Of a DNA stretch of 8,986 nt, positions 1 to 5,131 are shown in pieces (the first letter of the stretch is position 1; each line of letters starts with the position of its first letter). Where the stretch lies: the NCBI GenBank assembly GCA_024399225.1, contig JAKSHV010000035.1:1-8986 (forward strand). Reading direction: 5' to 3'. The notes under the pieces are model-generated. The model ran no database searches. It was given only the letters and a program-made list of their open reading frames with translations, and was not told where the DNA came from. The DNA comes from an archaeon (lineage in GTDB: Archaea; Thermoplasmatota; Thermoplasmata; Methanomassiliicoccales; Methanomethylophilaceae). The position numbers and the translations under genes were made by a program.

Positions 1-54
1 GCATCCGTTTTCAAGAGAAAATACAACGGACACGAGCACTTCGAGATCGAGTAA
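1..54 (+). CDS. C-terminal end of an unidentified protein (partial)
   Basis: An open frame entering from the left edge encodes 17 residues ending in KRKYNGHEHFEIE and stops at a TAA at 52-54. The frame is supported by a strong hairpin terminator starting nine bases after the stop. The fragment is too short and carries no motif that I recognise, so no function is assigned. It is a charged, soluble-looking tail. Confidence 0.6.
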   Translation, partial: ASVFKRKYNGHEHFEIE

Positions 55-62
55 AACTATTT

Positions 63-87
63 GCCGGGGGAACCCGGCTTTCTTTTT
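63..87 (+). terminator. Hairpin terminator of the upstream gene
   Basis: A perfect 6-bp stem, GCCGGG (63-68) and CCCGGC (73-78), with a four-base loop is followed at once by a T-rich run (79-87). It closes the gene ending at 54. Confidence 0.75.
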
Positions 88-101
88 CAATTGGGAAATA
101 C

Positions 102-118
102 TCCAGAAAAGCTCTGGA
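102..118. repeat. Small inverted repeat in the gap between the partial gene and secG
   Basis: TCCAGA (102-107) and TCTGGA (113-118) form a 6-bp stem with a 5-base loop. It lies in the 144-bp gene-free stretch 55-198. It could be a secondary terminator for transcripts coming leftward from secG. I see no tRNA or other RNA gene in this gap. Confidence 0.3.
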
Positions 119-198
119 TTTAGTCAAGACACGTTACCGTAACAGCGCTACGCGTAAGAATGTCCTTTTGAAAAACCTAGAATTGTTTTCCGGGCCAA

Positions 199-363
199 TC
201 ACATAGGCCAGAAAACGGGAAGGCAAAGGATGGCGACGGTGAAAACGACTGCGATGGCAACAACTACCTTGGGACCGAGCTTGATACCCTTGTTGTCTTC
301 GGAATCGAAGTACCTCATGAGTCCTGCGGAGGAAGAAAATCCATCTGCTTTATCTTTAGCCAT
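199..363 (-). CDS. secG: Preprotein translocase subunit Sec61-beta / SecG
   Basis: A 54-residue protein starting at the ATG at 363-361 and ending in TGA at 201-199; it is easy to miss because of its size. It shows the archaeal Sec61-beta pattern: a Ser/Ala/Gly-rich segment SSSAGLMRYFDSED (about residues 10-23), then KGIKLGPKVVV leading into a single C-terminal membrane helix (about residues 31-50). In the SecYEG/Sec61 complex this non-essential tail-anchored subunit sits beside SecY in the cytoplasmic membrane and assists protein export. The length matches archaeal homologues (roughly 50-60 residues). It is divergent from lysK. A TATA-like box about 26 bases upstream of the start codon suggests a leaderless transcript. 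The alternative upstream ATG (378-376 region) is out of frame. Confidence 0.9.
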   Translation of the reverse strand: MAKDKADGFSSSAGLMRYFDSEDNKGIKLGPKVVVAIAVVFTVAILCLPVFWPM

Positions 364-381
364 TGGAACGCTCATCCATTG

Positions 382-395
382 ATTATTATATTAAG
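382..395 (-). promoter_or_regulatory. Probable TATA box for secG
   Basis: Read on the minus strand, the stretch is CTTAATATAATAAT. The core TTAATATAA (394-386) is centred about 26-27 bases before the secG ATG at 363. In archaea the TATA centre lies about that far from the transcription start, so transcription would begin at or next to the start codon. There is no Shine-Dalgarno sequence ahead of secG, which agrees with a leaderless mRNA. Confidence 0.5.
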
Positions 396-417
396 GTTGG
401 GGGAACCGAAAAGCACA

Positions 418-426
418 TTTATACTA
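418..426 (+). promoter_or_regulatory. Probable TATA box for lysK
   Basis: TTTATACTA is preceded by a purine-rich BRE-like segment (GAAAAG, 408-413). Its centre is about 28 bases before the ATG at 451, so a start at or just before 451 is expected. No Shine-Dalgarno precedes that ATG, which supports a leaderless or near-leaderless transcript and the choice of 451 over the GTG at 436. Confidence 0.5.
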
Positions 427-450
427 TTATTATAAGTGGGCCCGATTAGT

Positions 451-1998
451 ATGCACTGGGCAGACGTTATCGCAAAGAGTATTGCGGAGAAGGCAGACAA
501 GCCTATCATCGCAACCGGAATCAGCCCCACCGGAATCATTCATGTGGGCAGTCTTAGGGAAGCAATCACCGGAGAATCCATCCGCAGCGCTGTAGAGGCA
601 CTCGGAAAAGATGTCAAACTCATCTATCTCATCGATGCATTCGACCCTCTCAGGAAGAGGTACGAGTTCCTTCCTCCCGAGTTCGAGAAATACGTGGGTA
701 TGCCCATCTGCAGGATCCCCTGCCCCTGCGGCAAACATGACAACTACGCCCACCACTTCATCCAGCCCTTCCTCGACGCAGTCGACTCCCTCGGAGTCCA
801 CTGTGAGATCATCTGGACCAGCGACCTCTACGCCCAGGGAAAATTCGCTGAGTGCATTGATCTGACCTTCAAGAAGAGGCAGGAGATCATCAACATCCTT
901 CACGAGGTTTCCGGTAAGGAACCCAAGCCCGACTATGCTCCCTACGAGCCTGTCTGCGAGGCTTGCGGACGCTTCACCAAACCTATCTTTGACACTTACA
1001 AGTATCCCTTCGTCCAGTACGAGTGCCAGTGCGGCCATGTCGGACAGGCAGACATCAGGAAAGATGATGGTAAGCTCACCTGGAGGCTCGAGTGGCCCGC
1101 TAAGTGGAAGATCTTCGGAACCAGTGCAGAGCCCTTCGGAAAGGACCACGCTGCAGCCGGAGGCTCCTACGACACCGGTAAGAGGATCGCCCCCGAGATT
1201 TTTGGATGCGAGGCTCCCTATCCCGTACCTTACGAGTTCGTTCAGCTCAAGGGTGTCGGACAGATGCACAAGTCCCTCGGTTCCTCCGTCACCGGACTCG
1301 ATGCAATCAACATGACTCCCCCCGAGGTTCTCAACTATCTGTTCCTCAGGGTACCCACCAACAGGACCATCGACTACGACTCCGGTATTGGACTCCTCGA
1401 CATCTGCGATGAGTATGACAAAAGGGAGACCGAGTTCTTCTCCGGCGAGTACGATGAATCCGGTGAGAACAGTGTCCGTGCCTACGAGATTGCACAGCAC
1501 AACCACGTTCCCGCAAAGCTGCCCCTCCAGGTATCCTGCAGGCACCTTGTGAACGTCGTACAGCTTGCTGATACTTTCGAGGAGCAGATGAAGGTCCTCG
1601 CAAGGACCGTCGATCTGTCCCAGGCAGACGAAGAGACCATGAAGAGGATCAAGACCAGGTGCGAGTGTATCACCTTCTGGCTGAAGGCATTCGCCCCCGA
1701 CATGGTCAAGTTCTCCGTCAGGCAGACCATCCCCCAGCATGTCAAGATCGAAACCCTCGACAAGGTCTTCCTCGTCGAGCTTCTCAAACAGATGCAGGAC
1801 TGCGTATGGGATGCCGACACCATCAACAAGATCATTTCCGATTCCGGAAAGGCCTCTCCCCTCGGATCCAAGGGAGCTTACAAGCTCATCTACAATCTGA
1901 TTATCGGTCAGGATAGGGGACCCAGGCTCGGTCCGTTCCTTGCATCCCTTGACAAACAGTTCGTCATGAACAGGTTTGCACAGGCTGCAACTCAGTAA
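451..1998 (+). CDS. lysK: Class I lysyl-tRNA synthetase
   Basis: Charges tRNA-Lys with lysine in the cytoplasm. This is the archaeal class I enzyme, unrelated in fold to bacterial LysS. From ATG 451 it has 515 residues, normal for the family; an in-frame GTG at 436 would add five residues but lies upstream of the predicted transcript start, and family members typically begin MHWAD. Visible features are the HIGH-type motif HVGS (31-34), the class I LysRS block GKDH...GGSYDTG (230-243), a CxxxCxC cluster (C87, C91, C93) and CxxC/CxC pairs (C169/C172 and C192/C194) that probably bind zinc. The KMSKS region is unusual: QMHKSLGSS at 271-279, where KMSSSKG-like sequence would be expected. Codon use is strongly biased toward C-ending codons, as expected for a highly expressed housekeeping gene. 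Confidence 0.95.
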   Translation: MHWADVIAKSIAEKADKPIIATGISPTGIIHVGSLREAITGESIRSAVEALGKDVKLIYLIDAFDPLRKRYEFLPPEFEKYVGMPICRIPCPCGKHDNYAHHFIQPFLDAVDSLGVHCEIIWTSDLYAQGKFAECIDLTFKKRQEIINILHEVSGKEPKPDYAPYEPVCEACGRFTKPIFDTYKYPFVQYECQCGHVGQADIRKDDGKLTWRLEWPAKWKIFGTSAEPFGKDHAAAGGSYDTGKRIAPEIFGCEAPYPVPYEFVQLKGVGQMHKSLGSSVTGLDAINMTPPEVLNYLFLRVPTNRTIDYDSGIGLLDICDEYDKRETEFFSGEYDESGENSVRAYEIAQHNHVPAKLPLQVSCRHLVNVVQLADTFEEQMKVLARTVDLSQADEETMKRIKTRCECITFWLKAFAPDMVKFSVRQTIPQHVKIETLDKVFLVELLKQMQDCVWDADTINKIISDSGKASPLGSKGAYKLIYNLIIGQDRGPRLGPFLASLDKQFVMNRFAQAATQ

Positions 1999-2007
1999 AC
2001 TTTAACA

Positions 2008-2030
2008 GGGGGCTTTGCCCCCATCCTTTT
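2008..2030 (+). terminator. Terminator of lysK
   Basis: GGGGGC (2008-2013), a three-base TTT loop and GCCCCC (2017-2022) form a perfect stem, followed by ATCCTTTT. It begins nine bases after the lysK stop and separates lysK from the transport locus. Confidence 0.75.
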
Positions 2031-2043
2031 ACAATATTCCGAT

Positions 2044-2064
2044 TTGGAAATGTTCCGTTTCCAA
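2044..2064. promoter_or_regulatory. Inverted repeat, candidate distal operator of the methyltransferase-ArsR gene
   Basis: A perfect 7-bp inverted repeat, TTGGAAA-N7-TTTCCAA, lies just upstream of the predicted TATA element of the next gene. It shares the TTGGA/TCCAA half-sites with the repeat at 2069-2085 and with the one before the binding-protein gene at 3411-3427, but its TTGGA and TCCAA cores are 11 rather than 7 bases apart. I infer a second binding site for the ArsR domain encoded immediately downstream. Confidence 0.5.
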
Positions 2065-2067
2065 CCA

Positions 2068-2086
2068 TTTGGACTAAATATCCAAA
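2068..2086. promoter_or_regulatory. Inverted repeat over the probable TATA box, candidate operator
   Basis: TTTGGA-CTAAATA-TCCAAA is a perfect 6-bp inverted repeat with a 7-base spacer. The spacer itself resembles a TATA box (CTAAATATC), centred about 24 bases before the GTG at 2102. A protein bound here would block TBP. The core TTGGA-N7-TCCAA (2069-2085, 17 bp) recurs with the same spacing at 3411-3427. The presence of the repeat is certain; its role is inferred. Confidence 0.6.
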
Positions 2087-2101
2087 GTTTGATTGTAATG
2101 C

Positions 2102-3232
2102 GTGGTATACGACCCCGATGATCCCGGATCATACAACATCTGCACAAAGAATCCGGAAACTAAACTCAAGTGCATACAGTATTGGGATGATCGTAGTAGG
2201 GGATACAATCTGACCACGCTTCTTTCGCTTCACGACACTGAAAAGTTCGAACATCTTATCGGTTCATTGATTCCGAAAGGAAAAATTGCCAACATCTGCG
2301 ATATGGGGACATCATGCGGATTCATGGCCATAATCGCCGCAAAGATGGGACACAACGTTGTCGGATATGATCTTTCTGAAAAGATGGTAGATTATTGTAG
2401 GAAAAACGCTACAAAATATCATCTTGAAATAAATTTCGAAGTTGCAGACGTGGAAGATCTTGATATTCTGCCAAATACGTTTGATCTGATTATCGCAAGA
2501 AACATCCTGTGGGCACTCACCGAACCCCTATCAACCTTGAAGAAATGGTTCAAGATCCTGAAGCCAGGCGGACACATTCTCATTGCCGACGGTAACTGGT
2601 ATTTATCAAATTTCGATCTAGATTATGCAGAGAAGCAGCATCTGAGTGAATTGAAGAATTCAGAGAACAGGGGATTTCATGGTCAGACGAACATGGACCA
2701 TATCAATTTCGATATAATAAGGGAACTTGCAAAGGACCTCCCTGTCAGTTCTGTACGTCGTCCCGGATGGGATTTGAGCATATTATTGGGTATCGGATTC
2801 GACAATATCTATGTAAATAGGGATGAAAAGAGCCCATACGAGTATTCAACCGATTTCGGAAACATTGCCTTGCCCGGTTCTTTCATAATCACTGCCCGCA
2901 GACCTCCCGAAGGTGCGCAGCCTTTGATTTATAACGATGGTGTCTCCAGCGAGGTGGAGGTACGTGACGAGGATGCCGAACGCGAAGCTTCATTATTCAA
3001 AGCTTTGGCAGATCCCAACAGAGTGAAGATCCTTAAACATCTTCTTTGCGGAAGACTAAATGTGAAATCGTTGTCCGAGTCCGCGGGTATATCTGTTGCA
3101 TTGGTTTCGCATAATCTCAAGTTACTTCAGAATGCCAAACTTGTGACTTCCACAAAAGTTGGAAAAGAAGTGTTTTACATGGCGTCAGATATTCCCAAAA
3201 TTCGCGAATTATTCTATTATTCCGATTTATGA
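2102..3232 (+). CDS. SAM-dependent methyltransferase fused to a C-terminal ArsR-type winged-helix regulator
   Basis: A 376-residue two-domain protein. Residues about 25-275 form a class I (Rossmann-like) methyltransferase: motif I DMGTSCG (67-73) where DxGxGxG is usual, an acidic residue in GYDLSEKMV after strand 2, then RNILWAL (133-139) and a post-III motif DGNWYL (163-168). Residues about 294-376 are an ArsR-family winged helix, with KALADPNRVKILKHLL and a recognition helix near 331-345 (SVALVSHNLKLLQNAKLV). The classical ELCVCDL metal site of ArsR/SmtB is absent; the equivalent stretch reads LLCGRLNVKSL. It is paralogous to the methyltransferase at 5132-5878. GTG 2102 is the only usable start: a stop lies in frame upstream and the next in-frame Met is inside motif I. 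It is AT-richer than its neighbours. I infer a transcriptional repressor whose methyltransferase domain senses SAM, SAH or a substrate; catalysis is uncertain. Confidence 0.85.
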   Translation: MVYDPDDPGSYNICTKNPETKLKCIQYWDDRSRGYNLTTLLSLHDTEKFEHLIGSLIPKGKIANICDMGTSCGFMAIIAAKMGHNVVGYDLSEKMVDYCRKNATKYHLEINFEVADVEDLDILPNTFDLIIARNILWALTEPLSTLKKWFKILKPGGHILIADGNWYLSNFDLDYAEKQHLSELKNSENRGFHGQTNMDHINFDIIRELAKDLPVSSVRRPGWDLSILLGIGFDNIYVNRDEKSPYEYSTDFGNIALPGSFIITARRPPEGAQPLIYNDGVSSEVEVRDEDAEREASLFKALADPNRVKILKHLLCGRLNVKSLSESAGISVALVSHNLKLLQNAKLVTSTKVGKEVFYMASDIPKIRELFYYSDL

Positions 3233-3257
3233 ATCCAAATTTTTGTTATAATTGGAT
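3233..3257. repeat. ATCCAA-N13-TTGGAT inverted repeat just after the regulator gene
   Basis: ATCCAA (3233-3238) and TTGGAT (3252-3257) form a perfect 6-bp inverted repeat immediately after the TGA at 3230-3232, followed by T-rich sequence. It could be a weak intrinsic terminator for the regulator gene. It also carries the same TTGGAT half-site as the operators, in the opposite orientation, so it could be an additional regulator site. The two readings cannot be separated by eye. Confidence 0.4.
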
Positions 3258-3381
3258 ACATTTTCATCAATTTTAGTTTTAATTGATTTTGCAAATTTTA
3301 ATCAATAAATTACAAAATTCATATAATTTGAATAATCACATTCTAAAGATTTTTTGAATGATACTTAATAAAAAGTATATC
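3258..3381. other. AT-rich intergenic stretch with inverted repeats upstream of the binding-protein promoter
   Basis: This gene-free, very AT-rich stretch contains ATCAATT-N8-AATTGAT (3266-3287), ATTGAT-N13-ATCAAT (3282-3306) and ATACTT-N6-AAGTAT (3361-3378). The last lies just upstream of the TATA box at 3382-3389, where an activator or TFB-recruiting factor could sit. Short A/T inverted repeats arise readily by chance in such sequence, so only the last one is worth attention. T-runs near 3240-3290 may also serve to end the regulator transcript. Confidence 0.35.
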
Positions 3382-3389
3382 TTTATATA
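3382..3389 (+). promoter_or_regulatory. TATA box for the binding-protein gene
   Basis: TTTATATA is a near-consensus archaeal TATA box. Its centre predicts a transcription start near 3411-3413, giving a leader of about 24 bases before the ATG at 3436. The predicted start falls at the left edge of the TTGGA-N7-TCCAA repeat. Confidence 0.65.
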
Positions 3390-3410
3390 CAGTAACCCGT
3401 AATAAGCCGA

Positions 3411-3427
3411 TTGGATACTTAATCCAA
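3411..3427. promoter_or_regulatory. TTGGA-N7-TCCAA inverted repeat at the predicted transcription start, candidate operator
   Basis: TTGGATACTTAATCCAA reads as 6-bp arms (TTGGAT/ATCCAA) around 5 bases, or as TTGGA-N7-TCCAA. The latter has exactly the core and spacing of the element at 2069-2085. It overlaps the start predicted from the TATA box at 3382-3389, a classic position for repression. The regulator is presumably the methyltransferase-ArsR protein encoded just upstream. Confidence 0.6.
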
Positions 3428-3435
3428 GTGACAAT

Positions 3436-5076
3436 ATGGACAGTAAATTAATCCCCATCATAGGAATCATTGCTGTTGTCGCAGTTGTCGCAGTCGGAGC
3501 AGTGGCAATCACTTCCGACAACGGCGGAAACGACAACGGAAAGAACTCCTATGAGCTTAAAGACTACGGATCCTGGGAACCCGCATCCACCGATGTCGGA
3601 CTCCTGACCGTCTTCGGAAACGCAAACGGCGATTCCGTCATCAACTCTGCAGATGTCGAACTCATCGAGGCAGCAATTCCCCTCTACAACACCCTTGTGG
3701 AGAAACAGGCAGCAAAGACCACCGCCGATAAGGGAACCGACGAGACAGCAAAGACCGCAGCAGCAAAGGCAGTCGAGGATGCAAAGAAAGCACTCGACGC
3801 AAAGCTTCCCTGCACCCTTGATGCAACCAGGACCTACCAGGGCGCACGCACCACTTACTACCTTGCAGATGCAAACTGTGACGGAAAGATCAACGCAATC
3901 GATGTTTCCATCGTCAAGAAGATCATCGAGATCCAGGCAGCAGTCCACAACTACAACAGCGGAGACTGTGTCAACGCACTTTCCAAGACTGACCTCATCA
4001 CCCTCGGTATCGACACTGTCAACATCTTCTACTACGATGTCGACTACGTCCTCGCACAGTTCAGCTACCCCCTCACCGGTGACATGGCCATCGGTTACAA
4101 ATCCAACTACGAGTCCGTTCTTATCTGCGGTGCAAACGGAAGGGCAACCTACGCATGCAACCAGGTAGCAGACTCCACCTCTTCCTACTATGCCTGGTAC
4201 CACGACCACTTTGCAAACGCAAAGAACATCGGATCCAGGTTCACTCCCGACTACGAGGTATTCGTCGCATCCGGCGCACCTCAGATGTTCGTCACCGGAA
4301 CCCGTGCATGGTTCGACGCCAACATGGAGTCCACCCTTGCACCTATGAATGTCAGCTGCGTCCGTCTCCCCTTCTGGGAGGACAACGTATGTGACTCCTC
4401 CGTCGTCACCCTCGGATTCCTGATCTGCTGTCAGGAGTCTGCCAACGCATACTCCGCAAAGGTCACCGATGTCCTCAACAAGATCGAAACCGCTGTCAAG
4501 GACATTCCCCTTGCAGACAGGCCTCTCGTCTTCCAGTCCTACAACGGAACCAGCATCTCCACCATGCACAACGGTATCCACGAGGCAGTCTACCTCGCAG
4601 GTGGAAAGACCCCCTGGGACGTCGGATACAGCAACGGTAACATCGACATCGAGGAAGTAAACGTTCCCGGAAAGATGGACGCCGACTTCATCGGACTCGA
4701 CCAGTACTACGGATTCCTCGAGACCTGGGACGTAAAGAACCCCAAGGAAGCATTCGACAAGATGGTCACCCAGCTTAAGGATACCAACCTCAAGTACATC
4801 CAGGGAATCGACCAGTCTCAGGCATACAAGGACAAGAAGGTCTTCTGTTTCAACCAGGGAACCTACATGGGTCCTGCATCCTACATCACCATTGCCTACA
4901 TGTTCAACAAGATCTACAAGGACAATGCAGCAGTCACTCTGACTTTCGATGTGGACGCAATGTTCTCTGACTATCTCGCAAGCTACCACCCCGAGTTCAC
5001 CATCAACGACTTCGTGTACAAGGGTGTCAACGTCCAGTACTACATGCTGGATGAGCTTCTGACAGCCACCGCCTAA
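3436..5076 (+). CDS. Membrane-anchored ABC-transporter solute-binding protein (FecB/BtuF type) with a dockerin-like N-terminal region
   Basis: A 546-residue extracellular protein. After MDSK comes one hydrophobic segment (about 5-25) with no lipobox cysteine, so it is probably an uncleaved N-terminal anchor. Two dockerin-type calcium-binding motifs follow: GNANGDSVINSAD (61-73; ligands N62, N64, D66, D73) and ADANCDGKINAID (144-156; D145, N147, D149, D156). They are separated by a long Ala/Lys/Thr/Asp-rich, probably helical linker (about 85-125). The rest (about 175-546) resembles the bilobed periplasmic-binding fold used with FecCD/BtuC permeases, which are encoded downstream. That fold call rests largely on context and general pattern. 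The family captures iron-siderophore, heme, cobalamin or other chelates; the substrate here is unknown. Codon use is extremely biased and GC-rich, implying high expression. It has its own promoter and candidate operator, and a terminator after the stop. The ATG at 3436 has only a weak Shine-Dalgarno (AAGTGA). Confidence 0.85.
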   Translation: MDSKLIPIIGIIAVVAVVAVGAVAITSDNGGNDNGKNSYELKDYGSWEPASTDVGLLTVFGNANGDSVINSADVELIEAAIPLYNTLVEKQAAKTTADKGTDETAKTAAAKAVEDAKKALDAKLPCTLDATRTYQGARTTYYLADANCDGKINAIDVSIVKKIIEIQAAVHNYNSGDCVNALSKTDLITLGIDTVNIFYYDVDYVLAQFSYPLTGDMAIGYKSNYESVLICGANGRATYACNQVADSTSSYYAWYHDHFANAKNIGSRFTPDYEVFVASGAPQMFVTGTRAWFDANMESTLAPMNVSCVRLPFWEDNVCDSSVVTLGFLICCQESANAYSAKVTDVLNKIETAVKDIPLADRPLVFQSYNGTSISTMHNGIHEAVYLAGGKTPWDVGYSNGNIDIEEVNVPGKMDADFIGLDQYYGFLETWDVKNPKEAFDKMVTQLKDTNLKYIQGIDQSQAYKDKKVFCFNQGTYMGPASYITIAYMFNKIYKDNAAVTLTFDVDAMFSDYLASYHPEFTINDFVYKGVNVQYYMLDELLTATA

Positions 5077-5084
5077 ACCAATTA

Positions 5085-5108
5085 GGGCCTTCGGGCCCAC
5101 CTTTTTTT
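5085..5108 (+). terminator. Terminator after the binding-protein gene
   Basis: GGGCC (5085-5089), a TTCG tetraloop and GGCCC (5094-5098) are followed by ACC and seven T's (5102-5108). It separates the binding-protein gene from the methyltransferase, permease and ATPase genes. I see no strong promoter in the remaining 23 bases, so the downstream genes probably depend on read-through or on a weak local start. Confidence 0.7.
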
Positions 5109-5131
5109 CATTATTATTTCAGGTAGTTAAC

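Noticed and set aside
88..198. Possible tRNA or small RNA in the gap left of secG
   Set aside because: I found only a short 6-bp hairpin and a GTTAC-C-GTAAC repeat. No cloverleaf arms, no T-loop consensus and no promoter at a sensible distance.
363..367. A TTGGA half-site overlapping the secG start
   Set aside because: It is a single half-site with no partner at the required spacing, so nothing ties it to the ArsR-type regulator.
436..450. GTG at 436 as the lysK start
   Set aside because: The predicted transcript begins near 448-451, there is no Shine-Dalgarno for either codon, and family members typically begin MHWAD, matching ATG 451.
430..1740. A 436-codon open frame on the minus strand across lysK
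   Set aside because: It is the antisense shadow of lysK, created by codon bias. The plus-strand frame has all the class I LysRS motifs.
3266..3306. ATCAATT/AATTGAT and ATTGAT/ATCAAT inverted repeats as regulator sites
   Set aside because: Very AT-rich sequence makes such repeats likely by chance, and they do not match the TTGGA/TCCAA arms shared by the promoter sites.
3448..5100. A 550-codon open frame on the minus strand across the binding-protein gene
   Set aside because: It mirrors the strongly biased codons of the plus-strand gene, is rich in Cys, Val, Gly and Asp without domain pattern, and runs through the plus-strand terminator. The plus-strand frame has an anchor helix, dockerin motifs and a promoter.
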